Shown: positions 28,648 through 37,664 of the stretch, one piece after another
How the letters are laid out: each line of letters opens with the position of its first letter
Position numbering within the stretch: position 1 is the first letter of the stretch
Origin: Methylobacterium sp. J-090
Lineage (GTDB): Bacteria; Pseudomonadota; Alphaproteobacteria; Rhizobiales; Beijerinckiaceae
Direction of reading: 5' to 3'
DNA length: 64,000 bases
Assembly (NCBI RefSeq): GCF_022829345.1
Contig: NZ_JAKSXV010000026.1
Location: 1 to 64,000, forward strand
The notes under the pieces: model-generated
Databases searched by the model: none
What the model saw: the letters and a program-made list of their open reading frames with translations, nothing else
Told to the model about the DNA's origin: nothing
Position numbers and translations under genes: made by a program

Positions 28648-29142
28648 GTGAACGGTGACATGAACGAAGACAGCAATTTCCAGGAAACGGCTTTGATCGA
28701 TCTGGCCGGCGATATCGTTTCGGCCTTCGTGTCGAACAACTCAGTGCCGGTGGCGGACCTGCCGGTGCTGATCCGCAACGTCCACGCGGCGCTGAGTGGT
28801 CTCGCCACCGGCACCGCACAGCCGGCATCGCAGTCTGCGCAGGATGAGGCGATCGAAAAGCCTACCGCCGCGCAGATCCGCAAATCCCTGACGCCGGACG
28901 GCATCGTCAGCTTCGTGGACGGCAAGACCTACAAGACCATGAAGCGGCACCTGACCACGAACGGCTTCGATCCGCAGAGTTACCGCCAGCGCTTCGGCCT
29001 GCCCGCCGACTATCCGATGGTCGCACCGAACTACGCGGCGCAGCGCTCGGCCCTGGCCAAGTCCATCGGCCTCGGCCGCCCCGGCGGCCGCAGCGAGGCT
29101 GCACAGACGGCGAAGGCCCCCGACCGCAAGCAGGCTGCCTGA
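28648..29142 (+). CDS. Ros/MucR-family transcriptional regulator lacking zinc-finger cysteines
   Basis: 164 residues. N-terminal MucR-type helices (IDLAGDIVSAFVSNNSVPVADLPVLI) precede the DNA-binding part: KPTAAQIRKSLTPDGIVSFVDG, KTYKTMKRHLTTNGFDPQSYR, FGLPADYPMVAPNYAAQRS. The Cys that normally begins the Ros zinc finger (usual IVCLEDG) is Phe/Val here (IVSFVDG), and the protein has no Cys there at all. It therefore belongs to the zinc-free subgroup known in Mesorhizobium and relatives. MucR proteins bind AT-rich targets; the AT-rich upstream region fits autoregulation. GTG at 28648 has GAAGAGGGG upstream; ATG 28660 is possible. Confidence 0.88.
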   Translation: MNGDMNEDSNFQETALIDLAGDIVSAFVSNNSVPVADLPVLIRNVHAALSGLATGTAQPASQSAQDEAIEKPTAAQIRKSLTPDGIVSFVDGKTYKTMKRHLTTNGFDPQSYRQRFGLPADYPMVAPNYAAQRSALAKSIGLGRPGGRSEAAQTAKAPDRKQAA

Positions 29143-29166
29143 GTCCTCCACTGTCACCTGAGCGAC

Positions 29167-29200
29167 CGAAGTCCCGCAGCCTCCCAGGCGCGGGGCTTCG
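29167..29200 (+). terminator. Terminator-like hairpin after the mucR-like gene
   Basis: CGAAGTCCCGC (29167-29177) pairs with GCGGGGCTTCG (29190-29200), 11 bp with one G-U, loop 12 nt, 24 bp after the stop codon. Only a CCTTCCTC tract follows, so the U-run is weak. Confidence 0.45.
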
Positions 29201-29416
29201 CCTTCCTCAACGCACGTCGTTCCCTACGCGTTGAGGCGTGCCGCGACGAGATCGATCTCCCGGGCGAGCCGTCGCAAGACCACATCGTCGAGGGCGCTCG
29301 AGCGCCGCAAGCCCCAGAGGGCCTACCGCTCGGCGACGGATACGCGGCCCTGGACATTACGCCGAAGCCACGGCTTCTAGGACAGGAAGCAGGGGTGGGA
29401 CACCGGGGGGAACGCC

Positions 29417-30835
29417 TTGTCGAAGACAATCAGCTTCTGGACGACGGCGCTCTGCCTGCTGGCGCCCTTCTCGGTCTCCGCGCAATCTGCGACCAACCTC
29501 ACGGCCTTGCGCGGCCTCGCACCCGTGAGCGCGCTCGCGGGAACTGAGGAAGGCCGTGCCGCGCTCACCGCCAACCTGCGGGTCACGGGCGAGATTCAGT
29601 CCGGCGTCGCCAAGCCGCCGCTGCTGCTCGACCCGGACGCGCAGCGCCAGCTCGCCCTGCGCGATGCCTTCATCACCGACGGGAATGCAGCGGAGCTCGC
29701 CGATGGGCTCGGCAGCAGGCTCGGCGAGCTCTACCAGACCCGGGCCCGCTACACCGACCACGCGACGTTCACGAACGTCGCGCCGTCCGTCGCCGACCTG
29801 ATCGGCTACACCAACAACGTCGCCAAGTCCGACTCGAATGCCGGCAAGTACTTCTTCGCCAACGCGACGACGAACGGCAAGACGCCTGTCTCCGACGCCG
29901 CGCGCGCCATCCTGGCCGAACGCGGCGGCACCGTCGACGTGTTCGGGAAGGCCTATGGTCGCCCGGCCGGGGCCCAGGGCGCAGACGCCTACGGCAATTC
30001 GCGTCCGTTCCAGACCCTGCCACAGCTGTTCGTCTACCGCGGCGGCGACTATTTCGGGCGGGCGTCGCACAGCCTCGATTGGCTGCGGGGACCGGGTCAG
30101 AACCTGACCGACAGCCCCTCCTATCCGAGCGGGCACACCACCTACGGCTACACCGAGTCCTTGATCCTCGCGATCCTGGTCCCGGAGCGCTACCAGCAGA
30201 TGGTCGCGCGCGCCGCCGAATACGGGACCAACCGCATCGTCGTCGGGGCCCACTACGCGATGGACGTGCTCGGCGGCCGGGCGGTCGCCCTGCACGCGGT
30301 CGCGCACCTTCTCGCCAACGATCCCGCCTATGTGGGCCAGGTTCGCCAGAATCCGGCGGTGGTCAACGAGATGAACCGCGCGACGGACGCAGCGGTGGCC
30401 GTCACCGATTATCGAGCCGCGCTCGCAGCGGCCCGCTCCGATCTCGGCGCATTCCTGCGGGACGGGTGCGGCGAGTCCATCGCGGCCTGCGCCGCCACCG
30501 ACACCGGCCGCTTCCGCGATCCCGCAGCCAACGAAGCCCTCTACGCCGCCACGCAGACCTACGGCTTGCCCGTCGTGCACCGGCAGACCGCGAACGCGAT
30601 CGAGGACGTCGAGAAGCTCGCCCCGGAGGCCGGGCACCTTCTCACGGCCGCGTTCCCATCGTTGAGTCTGAAGGAGGCCAACGCGATTCTCACGGAGACG
30701 CAGGGTCCCGGTGGTGGCTTCCTGAACGATGGCTCGGCCTTCGGGGTGTATGTCCGCCTGAACCTGTACGCGGCTGCCGGGAAGGCGGCGGCTCTGGCGG
30801 CCGAGAAGCAGGCGCGTCACCCACCGGCTCGCTGA
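29417..30835 (+). CDS. Secreted PAP2-type (class A) acid phosphatase
   Basis: 472 residues with a signal peptide (ISFWTTALCLLAPFSVSAQ). The PAP2 motifs are SYPSGHTTYGY and AEYGTNRIVVGAHYAMDVLGGR, containing the catalytic histidines; an upstream Lys/Arg-bearing motif is less clear. The length is about twice that of enterobacterial PhoN, with extra N- and C-terminal regions as in larger acid phosphatases of Alphaproteobacteria. It releases phosphate from organic esters in the periplasm or outside. TTG at 29417 is the start best placed for the signal peptide, with GGGGGGAA before it. The 274-bp gap upstream contains hairpins and a 32-codon stop-free tract only. Confidence 0.87.
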   Translation: MSKTISFWTTALCLLAPFSVSAQSATNLTALRGLAPVSALAGTEEGRAALTANLRVTGEIQSGVAKPPLLLDPDAQRQLALRDAFITDGNAAELADGLGSRLGELYQTRARYTDHATFTNVAPSVADLIGYTNNVAKSDSNAGKYFFANATTNGKTPVSDAARAILAERGGTVDVFGKAYGRPAGAQGADAYGNSRPFQTLPQLFVYRGGDYFGRASHSLDWLRGPGQNLTDSPSYPSGHTTYGYTESLILAILVPERYQQMVARAAEYGTNRIVVGAHYAMDVLGGRAVALHAVAHLLANDPAYVGQVRQNPAVVNEMNRATDAAVAVTDYRAALAAARSDLGAFLRDGCGESIAACAATDTGRFRDPAANEALYAATQTYGLPVVHRQTANAIEDVEKLAPEAGHLLTAAFPSLSLKEANAILTETQGPGGGFLNDGSAFGVYVRLNLYAAAGKAAALAAEKQARHPPAR

Positions 30836-30842
30836 CCCCGGT

Positions 30843-31796
30843 TCAATAGCCGCGGTCTCGGCTCACACCTCGCGGGATGCAGCCGGTCAGCCGGTACGTG
30901 CGCACCGTGGCGGCCACGATCTCGGCAGCCGACACCAGGTTCGTCGGTGCCGCCACGTGTGGGAGGATTGTCACGCCAGGGGTGGTCCAGAAACGGTGAT
31001 TCTCGGGTAGGGGCTCGGTCTCGAACACGTCGAGGACGGCATGACCGATCGCGCCCGTCCCGAGCGCTTCCAGCAAGTCCGCGTCGATGACGTGGGCACC
31101 ACGACCGTAGTTCACGAAGCCAGCCCCCGGCGGCAGACGCTGGAAGACATCCCGGTTCAGCAGGCCCCGGGTGGTCGGCGTGAGCGGAAGCAGGTTCACG
31201 AGGATGTCGGTCTCAGCCAACGCGGTCCGCAAGCCCTCCAATCCCGATCGAACGGGAAAACCATCACACTCGGCGCCGGAGCGATTCCAGCCCTGCACGG
31301 GAAAGCCGATGGCCTTGAGCACGGCTGCCGAGGCGCGGCCCATCTCGCCCATGCCCAGGATCGTGATCCTGCGGCGATCCGCCGACCGGACCGCGTGCGG
31401 GCGCCATTCTCCGCGCCGCTGCTGCGCCGCATAGAAGGGGAGATCACGGTGGAGATACAGTACCGCCGCCGCCACGGCTTCGGCCATGGCGCGAGCGAGG
31501 GACGGATCGACGAGCCGCACCAGCGGGACATCCGGAACGGTCGCATCCGCCAAAACGGCATCGACGCCGGCCCATAGGCTCTGCACCCACTGGAGGCGTG
31601 GAAGGTCGCGTATCGATCCTGGGGACGGATTGGCCACGATGGCAATTTCGACGGCGCGGCGGATTTCGGCCCGCTCGCTGTCGATCCCAAGGTCGGTCGC
31701 GATGACTTCGTCGGGCATGGCGGCGGCAAGTGCGGCGCGCCACTTCGCCTCCTCGTCCGGTCCGAGGCTGGTGACGAGGAGAAGCGGGGCGGGCAT
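30843..31796 (-). CDS. D-2-hydroxyacid dehydrogenase, GhrA-like
   Basis: 317 residues. The NAD(P)-binding motif is ITILGMGEMGRASAAVL; catalytic residues are seen as Arg in NYGRGAHVIDADLL, Glu in FETEPLPENH and His in ILPHVAAPT. Short N-terminal catalytic half and WVQSLWAGVDAVL match the glyoxylate/hydroxypyruvate reductase A branch. It would reduce glyoxylate or hydroxypyruvate with NADPH. The gene ends 8 bp past the convergent phosphatase gene. The start codon at 31796 is divergent from the truncated asparaginase. Confidence 0.88.
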   Translation of the reverse strand: MPAPLLLVTSLGPDEEAKWRAALAAAMPDEVIATDLGIDSERAEIRRAVEIAIVANPSPGSIRDLPRLQWVQSLWAGVDAVLADATVPDVPLVRLVDPSLARAMAEAVAAAVLYLHRDLPFYAAQQRRGEWRPHAVRSADRRRITILGMGEMGRASAAVLKAIGFPVQGWNRSGAECDGFPVRSGLEGLRTALAETDILVNLLPLTPTTRGLLNRDVFQRLPPGAGFVNYGRGAHVIDADLLEALGTGAIGHAVLDVFETEPLPENHRFWTTPGVTILPHVAAPTNLVSAAEIVAATVRTYRLTGCIPRGVSRDRGY

Positions 31797-31938
31797 CGGT
31801 GTCGGATCCCTGGATTCCTGCCGTCGCGCGCTCCGGCAGCGATCGTGCATTCGACCGCGGCGAGGCCGGCCTGCGCTGAGAGCGAAAACCGCCCGGCCGA
31901 CGGACATTCTCTTCTTTGCGGCAGCGGGGAAACGCAAG

Positions 31939-32094
31939 ATGTCGATTCGACCGAAGGTGGCGTTCATCGGTACGGGCGGCACGATCTCGTCCCTCGGCAC
32001 CGACAGCCTCGATATCCTCGACGACACGGCCACGGGCCTGCGACTGACGGCCGACGCGATCCTCGACCGGGTTCCCGATCCCTTCCGTGCCTAG
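31939..32094 (+). pseudogene. Truncated L-asparaginase, N-terminal 51 residues
   Basis: Codes for MSIRPKVAFIGTGGTISS then LDILDDTATGLRLTADAILDRVPDPF before a TAG. GTGGTIS is the N-terminal catalytic-threonine motif of type I/II asparaginases, which are about 330 residues long. The reading frame ends exactly where a composite palindromic repeat begins (CTAGAGCATTTTC): the repeat supplies the stop codon and the rest of the gene is missing. No asparaginase C-terminal coding sequence is visible to the right. Confidence 0.8.
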
Positions 32095-32199
32095 AGCATT
32101 TTCCGCCGAAGTGGTTGCCGGTTCGGCGCAAGAAAATGCGCTACACAACAAGGTGATAGAGTGTTTTCTGCGATCCAAGGATCACAGAAAACACTCTAG
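32091..32199. repeat. Composite palindromic repeat, two hairpins, bounded by CTAGAG/CTCTAG
   Basis: First hairpin: GCATTTTC and CGCCGAA pairing with TTCGGCG and GAAAATGC (about 32097-32139). After a CTACACAACAAGGTGA linker comes a second hairpin with 14-bp arms, TAGAGTGTTTTCTG (32157-32170) and CAGAAAACACTCTA (32185-32198), and an inner GATCC-AA-GGATC. The ends form an inverted CTAGAG/CTCTAG. This two-hairpin arrangement is a common intergenic repeat in Rhizobiales. A truncated copy lies at 51201-51229. Confidence 0.85.
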
Positions 32200-32287
32200 C
32201 GCGGCGATCGCGCGGACGATCATCGCCGGGTCTCGCACGTTCCGAGGCCCGTGAACGCGCGCCGGCGTCCAAATCGCTCGGCGATCG

Positions 32288-33724
32288 TCACCCGGCCCTG
32301 TGATTCGGAAACCAGTTCCCGTGGAAGCCCGGCGGAATCCGGTGCCCGAGGCGGACCGTGGCGACGGGCGGCGCCTCGACCGCGCGCGCGTCGAGGACGG
32401 TGAAGTCCGTCGTGTCGTGCGCCGTGTCGATGACGAGCCCGACGAGCCAGCCCTCGTCCTCGCCGGCTTCCGGCCCCGCCGGCACGAACACGAACTCCCC
32501 CGGGACACGGTCGGCGCCGAATTCGTGGACGCGCCGCGCCCCCGTCGCCACGTCGTGCTTGTAGATCTGCGTCGCGCCGACGAGCTGCGTGTTGCCGTCG
32601 GCGGGGACCGAGCCCGCGTAGACGTAGCGGTGGCGTCGCCCGAAGCGGCGCTCGTCGATCCGGGGGAATTCCTGCGCTGCGGGGTCGATCACCCGCCGGT
32701 CGACCCGCCCCGTCGCGGGGTCGGCGGTCCAGCGCTCCAGCCGGCCCGGCGCGTCGAGGCCGCCGCCGCCGGATGCGAACACCGTCTCGTAGGCGACGAC
32801 GTCGAGGACCACCCGCCCCTCCGCGTCGTCGTAGGCGTTGGCGACGTGGAAGACGAAGCACGGCTCGACCGCGCACCACAGGATGTCGGCGGCCGTGCCG
32901 TGCCGGGGGAGCAGGCCGACGCGGGCGCGGTGGGCCGGGTTCCAGCGGAACGGGAAGCGGTGCCCGGCCAGCACCGCCCGCATCGAGAAGGTGACGGGCA
33001 GGTCCAGCACCACCGCGAAGCGCGCCGTGATCGCGCAGTCGTGGATGCAGGGGCCATGCTCGACCGGGATCGATACGTCGCGCACGACGCGGCCGGCGGG
33101 CGAGACGACGACGTGGCGCACGCTGTCCCAGACGCGGCCGTCGTAGGCGATGGCATGGGTCTCTCCGGTCTCCGGGTCGCGGTGCGGGTGCCCGGTGAAG
33201 GAGCCGGTGAGCGTGCCGTCGAACGGATCGTAGCGCTGCGTCTCCAGGTCCTCGGACAGCACGACGGGGTAGCTGCCGGCCTCGACCACGGCGAAGGTGC
33301 TGCCGCCGATCGCGACGACGTTGGTGTTGACGGTGTCGTCGCCCCGGCGCGGCCCTGGGGCGGCGGGCCGGCCGAGCGCCGCGGATGCCGCACGCGAGCC
33401 GATCCAGCGGTTGCGGTACCACAGGGCCTTGCCGCCCTCGATGCAGAGACCGTGCACCATGCCGTCGCCCAGGAACCAGTCGTGGCCGCGCGTTGTCGGG
33501 CGAGCGGGGTTGGCGCCCATCTTGAGGTAGCGGCCGTCGAGCCCCGCCGGGATCGTCCCGGTCACGGGTAGGTCCCGCAGCGTCAGTTCCTCGCGCATCG
33601 GCGCGTGGACACCGACCACGAAAGGGTGCTGCGTTCGCGGCAGGCGGAGCCGGTTGCAGGCCGCCACCATCGCGACGAGGCCCTCGGCGGCGGTGCGCAG
33701 GCCAGATTCAACGGGATTCGGCAT
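32288..33724 (-). CDS. Carotenoid oxygenase / lignostilbene-type dioxygenase
   Basis: 478 residues, full family length. The four Fe(II)-binding histidines are present in typical contexts: TGHPHRDPET, CIHDCAIT, FHVANAYDD and GFHGNWFPNH. NPARPTTRGHDWFLGDGMVHG near the N-terminus is the RPE65-family signature. It cleaves double bonds of carotenoids or stilbenes with O2. Start at 33724 (MPNPVESGLR); the longer frame upstream is Arg/Pro-rich and not family-like. It is in the same direction as the SDR-like gene 59 bp upstream, so they may be co-transcribed. Confidence 0.93.
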   Translation of the reverse strand: MPNPVESGLRTAAEGLVAMVAACNRLRLPRTQHPFVVGVHAPMREELTLRDLPVTGTIPAGLDGRYLKMGANPARPTTRGHDWFLGDGMVHGLCIEGGKALWYRNRWIGSRAASAALGRPAAPGPRRGDDTVNTNVVAIGGSTFAVVEAGSYPVVLSEDLETQRYDPFDGTLTGSFTGHPHRDPETGETHAIAYDGRVWDSVRHVVVSPAGRVVRDVSIPVEHGPCIHDCAITARFAVVLDLPVTFSMRAVLAGHRFPFRWNPAHRARVGLLPRHGTAADILWCAVEPCFVFHVANAYDDAEGRVVLDVVAYETVFASGGGGLDAPGRLERWTADPATGRVDRRVIDPAAQEFPRIDERRFGRRHRYVYAGSVPADGNTQLVGATQIYKHDVATGARRVHEFGADRVPGEFVFVPAGPEAGEDEGWLVGLVIDTAHDTTDFTVLDARAVEAPPVATVRLGHRIPPGFHGNWFPNHRAG

Positions 33725-33783
33725 CGGTTGCGGTCTCGGGGCGGTGCGGGGCGAGGGCCTACCTGACGCGGGGCGTTCCCCCC

Positions 33784-34419
33784 TTACCGGACGAGGACGA
33801 CGGCCCGGCCCGCGTGGGACGGCTCGGCGATCTGGCCGACGATGTATCCCGCCACGTCCGCCCGGGCGATCAAGCCGTTGCGCCACGTCGACGGCTCGGT
33901 CAGCACCCGGTAGCGGCCCGTGGCGGCGCCGTTCGTCAGGATGCCGGGCCGCACCAGCGTCCAGGCGAGGCCGCTGCGGCGGATGCGCATCTCCTGGGCG
34001 TCCTTGTCGTCGTAGGCGCGCCCGAGCATCAGGCGGAACGGCAGACGCTGCAGCGGGCCGATCGCGTCGCGGCTGTCCCCCGCCCCGAAGCCCGTCACCG
34101 CGATGAGCCGGTCCACCCCGGCCCGCTCCATCGCGGGGACGAGCAGGCTGGTGGCGTCCGAGAACAGGCGCACGGGACCGAGCAAGTCCCGCGTCGAGAC
34201 GCCGAGCGCCTGCACCACGACGTCGACGCCGTCGAGGGCGCGGGCGACGTCGCCCGCGTCCAGCGCGTCGCCCGTGAACCGCTCCAATACCTTCCCCGAC
34301 AGGTCGATGCCGGAGGCCGAGCGAGCGAAAGCGCGAACCCGGTGCCCCGCAGCCAAGGCCGCCTTGGCGGTTTCCAAACCGACACCCTTGCTGGCGCCAA
34401 GGACGAGGACATGGGCCAT
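33784..34419 (-). CDS. NAD(P)-binding atypical SDR protein
   Basis: 211 residues. Rossmann motif VLGASKGVGLETAKAALAAGH, then TGDALDAGDVARALDGVDVVVQALG and RLIAVTGFGAGDSR; the YxxxK catalytic pair is not in its usual place. This is the atypical NAD(P)-binding family (NmrA/SDR_a5-like), often flavin reductase or redox-sensor proteins. It precedes the carotenoid oxygenase gene. The start ATG at 34419 is clean, without alternatives nearby. Confidence 0.82.
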   Translation of the reverse strand: MAHVLVLGASKGVGLETAKAALAAGHRVRAFARSASGIDLSGKVLERFTGDALDAGDVARALDGVDVVVQALGVSTRDLLGPVRLFSDATSLLVPAMERAGVDRLIAVTGFGAGDSRDAIGPLQRLPFRLMLGRAYDDKDAQEMRIRRSGLAWTLVRPGILTNGAATGRYRVLTEPSTWRNGLIARADVAGYIVGQIAEPSHAGRAVVLVR

Positions 34420-34594
34420 GCGCGCTCCCTCACCATCGTGGACAAGACCCTAACGCGGACCCACGCGCCTTGTGTCCGCTTGAGCGGGTGCGTCCCCTCG
34501 ACCGTCCCCTTCGAGTCGCATCGGGCGCGCGGCCTGGAACGTTGCGCGGCCGTGGGCCTTGAGCAGGCGGACCCGCCCTCCCGGACCCGCCGCC

Positions 34595-35197
34595 ATGGAC
34601 AAATTCTCCTACTACGCCCTCACCGTCATCGAGTCGGTCCTCGGCATCTTCGGGATCCGGGCGCTGTACGAGCAGCCACGCTACACGGTGAGCGAGCGGC
34701 TCGACCGCGGGGTCGAGATCCGGATCTACGAGGCACGCTTGGCCGTGGAGACCGACGCCCGGGGACAGGGCGACGGCGAGGCGTTCGGTCGACTGTTCCG
34801 CTACATCACCGGCGCGAACCGCGGCGGCAGCCGCATCGCGATGACGGCGCCGGTGGAGGTCGGCAAGCGGCGCATCGCGATGACGATGCCGGTCGAGCAG
34901 GGCGCGGGGGACACGATGCGATTCTATCTACCGCGCGCTGTCGCTGCAGCGGGCGCGCCCGAGCCGACGGAAGCGGGGGTGCGGCTGGTCCACATTCCGG
35001 CCAAGCGGATGGCGGCGCTGCGCTTCCCGGGCCGCGCCACGTCCAAAGCGAGGACAGAGCAGGGGCGCATCCTGGGCGAGGTGCTGGCTGCGTCCCGCAA
35101 GGCCACCGGTCCCGTCGGCTTCCTCGGCTACGACCCGCCGTTCGCGATCCCGTTCCTGCGGCGCAACGAGGTCGCGGTGCGGTTGCCGCCCGACTGA
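34595..35197 (+). CDS. SOUL/HBP haem-binding family protein
   Basis: 200 residues. The N-terminal hydrophobic stretch YALTVIESVLGIFGIRALYEQPRY could anchor it to a membrane. SOUL motifs follow: EIRIYEARLAVET, FGRLFRYITGANRG, IAMTAPVEV, IAMTMPVE, RFYLPR and FLGYDPPFAIPFLRRNEV. Bacterial SOUL proteins are thought to bind haem or lipids, with no settled role. Divergent from the SDR-like gene across 175 bp. Start ATG 34595 chosen, as the upstream frame is proline-rich. Confidence 0.9.
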   Translation: MDKFSYYALTVIESVLGIFGIRALYEQPRYTVSERLDRGVEIRIYEARLAVETDARGQGDGEAFGRLFRYITGANRGGSRIAMTAPVEVGKRRIAMTMPVEQGAGDTMRFYLPRAVAAAGAPEPTEAGVRLVHIPAKRMAALRFPGRATSKARTEQGRILGEVLAASRKATGPVGFLGYDPPFAIPFLRRNEVAVRLPPD

Positions 35198-35409
35198 CGG
35201 TCGGCCGCCCCTTTATGCCACGGCTCCAGCGAATTCCGGCTCGTCGGATGCGTGCGGATGGACCCCTCGGCGCCCGGATCGGTCGTTCAGCCCGTCCGAG
35301 CATGATCTTAGGGGCCGATATCCCGCAGCGACGTTCGTTCCGGTCCAGAGTGCGCAGCGGCGGGAGCCGGTCGCTTTCCAAAGCACCCGGCGCGTGACAC
35401 TCACGTCCC

Positions 35410-37371
35410 ATGAGCAGCTTGCACAAACTGATCGGGACCGTCGCCCTGCGACGTCCTTCGCCGGTCACCGACTACGGTGTCACGCTGCTGCTGGTCGGAG
35501 CCATGACGTTCGTCCGGTTCCTGGCTCCGGCCTATGTCGCACCGTTCCTGTTGTACATCCCGGTCCTCCTGATCGTGAGCCTGGCTTTCGGCTGGCGTGC
35601 GGGGACGCTGGCGCTTTCGTTGTCCACCCTGATCGCCGCGTGGTTCTACACGCGGGACGGGATCCTCAACGGCGTCGACGTCGCCCTGCTGTGTCAGTAC
35701 GTGACGGTCGGCGCGACCATGGTGTGGATCTGCCACGCCCTGCGGCGGTCCGTCGTGCAGAACGAAGCCACGCTGGAGCGGCTCAACGCTGCGAACCACA
35801 TCCTCGTCGACAGGGAGGCGGCGTTGACCAGTGCCAACGCCGCGGCGGAAGCCGCCAAGGAAGCGGCCGAGCTGGCCAACACGGCGAAGAGCGATTTCCT
35901 GGCCAATATGAGCCACGAACTCCGCACCCCGCTTTCCGCCATCATCGGCTACAGCGAGATGATGGGGGAGGAGATCACGGACGGCTGCGCGGCGTCGGAC
36001 CTCGTGGCCGATATCGGCAAGGTCGAGCGCAACGCCCGTCACCTGCTCGGACTCATCAACGACGTGCTGGACCTGTCAAAGGTCGAGAGCGGCAAGATGG
36101 AGGTCTACACCGAGGATTTCGCGGTGGAGGACATGCTGCGCGACGTGGCGGGTTCGGTCGCGACGCTGGTCGGCAAGAAGGGCAACACCCTTGAGATGCG
36201 GCTCGCGCCCGAACTGGGCCGGATGCAGTCCGACCTGACCAAGACGCGGCAGGTGCTCTTCAATTTCCTCAGCAACGCGGCCAAGTTCACGGAAAGCGGA
36301 ACGATCACCCTGGCCGCCTCACGCATGACCGACGCCTCGGGTGTCGACCGGCTTTCGTTCTCCGTCTCGGATTCCGGGATCGGGATGACGGTCGAGCAGG
36401 TGTCGCGCCTGTTCCGGCGTTTCGAGCAGGCCGATGCGTCCACGACGCGCAATTTCGGGGGGACCGGGCTCGGACTGTCGCTCACCCGTGCCTTCGCCGA
36501 CATGCTCGCGGGGACCATCACGGTGTCCAGCGTCCCCGGCCAGGGCAGCACCTTCACCTTCTCCGTGCCGGCGACCTTCGTTCCACCCGTCGACGAGCAG
36601 GCCTTGCCCGATCCCGACCTCATCGCCGCCGACGAGGAGGGAGGCGATGTGATCCTGGTCATCGACGACGATACGGACCAACTCGCGCTCACCACCCGAT
36701 TCCTGCATCGCGAGGGTTTTCGGGTGCAGACGGTCACGAGCGGCAGGATGGGGCTCGACCTCGCCCGGAGGCTGCGGCCGCGGGCCATCCTGCTCGACGT
36801 GATGATGCCGGGCGTCGACGGATGGTCGGTGCTGAGTCAGATCAAGGCGGACGAGACGCTGGCGCCGATCCCGGTCGTGATGGTGACGTCCGTCGACCAG
36901 CGCAATCTCGCGGCGTCGCTCGGCGCCGCGGACTACATGCTGAAGCCGGTCGACTGGTCGCGGTTCGGCAAGATCGTGAATCAGTTCCGGCTGGCGGAGA
37001 CGGACAGGCGCGGCACCGTGCTCCTGGTCGAGGACGAGGCCGTGACCCGCATGGCGATGCGCTCCACCCTGGAGGACGACGGCTGGTCGGTCGTGGAAGC
37101 CGCGAACGGCGAGGAAGGCCTGCAGCACGCGGGCGAGACCAGGCCCGACGTCGTCATCGTGGACCTGAACATGCCCATCCTGGACGGTTTCGGCTTCCTG
37201 GAGGGCGTTCGAGCCCTGCCCGGCTGCTCGGACATCCCGGTGATCGTCCTGACGGGTCGAGAATTCTCGGCCGAGGACCGGAGCAAGCTTCGCGGCGCGA
37301 GCCAGATCCTCCATCGCGGCGACTTCGCGTCGGCGAGTTTGGCGGAAAGGCTGAAGCGCCTCTCGGCCTGA
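35410..37371 (+). CDS. Membrane-bound hybrid histidine kinase with two receiver domains
   Basis: 653 residues: N-terminal DUF4118-like membrane module (about 20-112), coiled coil (about 118-158), HisKA with phospho-acceptor His169 in NMSHELRTPLSA, HATPase (about 280-400: NAAKFTESG, SDSGIGM, GGTGLGLSLTRAF), receiver 1 (about 418-535, phospho-Asp463 in LLDVMMPG) and receiver 2 (about 536-650, Asp585 in VDLNMPI). A kinase followed by two receivers suggests a phosphorelay, but no Hpt or DNA-binding partner is adjacent. The ATG at 35410 follows CGTCCC, a weak ribosome site. No terminator with a T-run is seen in the 293-bp gap after it. Confidence 0.93.
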   Translation: MSSLHKLIGTVALRRPSPVTDYGVTLLLVGAMTFVRFLAPAYVAPFLLYIPVLLIVSLAFGWRAGTLALSLSTLIAAWFYTRDGILNGVDVALLCQYVTVGATMVWICHALRRSVVQNEATLERLNAANHILVDREAALTSANAAAEAAKEAAELANTAKSDFLANMSHELRTPLSAIIGYSEMMGEEITDGCAASDLVADIGKVERNARHLLGLINDVLDLSKVESGKMEVYTEDFAVEDMLRDVAGSVATLVGKKGNTLEMRLAPELGRMQSDLTKTRQVLFNFLSNAAKFTESGTITLAASRMTDASGVDRLSFSVSDSGIGMTVEQVSRLFRRFEQADASTTRNFGGTGLGLSLTRAFADMLAGTITVSSVPGQGSTFTFSVPATFVPPVDEQALPDPDLIAADEEGGDVILVIDDDTDQLALTTRFLHREGFRVQTVTSGRMGLDLARRLRPRAILLDVMMPGVDGWSVLSQIKADETLAPIPVVMVTSVDQRNLAASLGAADYMLKPVDWSRFGKIVNQFRLAETDRRGTVLLVEDEAVTRMAMRSTLEDDGWSVVEAANGEEGLQHAGETRPDVVIVDLNMPILDGFGFLEGVRALPGCSDIPVIVLTGREFSAEDRSKLRGASQILHRGDFASASLAERLKRLSA

Positions 37372-37664
37372 AAAGGGCGGGGACGGCTCAGCAGCATCGG
37401 TGTCGCGCCCTCTTCGAGGACCGCTTCGAAAAATCAGACCCGGAAGCCTGAACGACCGAGTCGGGTGGGGACCCGCCGGTCCGCTCTACGACCGACTGAG
37501 GGTTTCTGCCTGTCCGCTTCCAGGAAGCTTAGTCAGAAAGCAGACGGCTTTTCGGGGAACGCGAGGGGTCTCCGTCACGCCCAGCTCCATCGCCGCGCTC
37601 AACGCACATGCCCGTCCCGTGCGGGGGCGAGCCGCCTGCGGTTCGGCCCGATGGTCTTCCGATC

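Noticed and set aside
29224..29322. 32-codon minus-strand tract reading LRRSSALDDVVLRRLAREID
   Set aside because: Natural-looking helical sequence, but it has no start codon and is preceded by a stop; too short to call a pseudogene.
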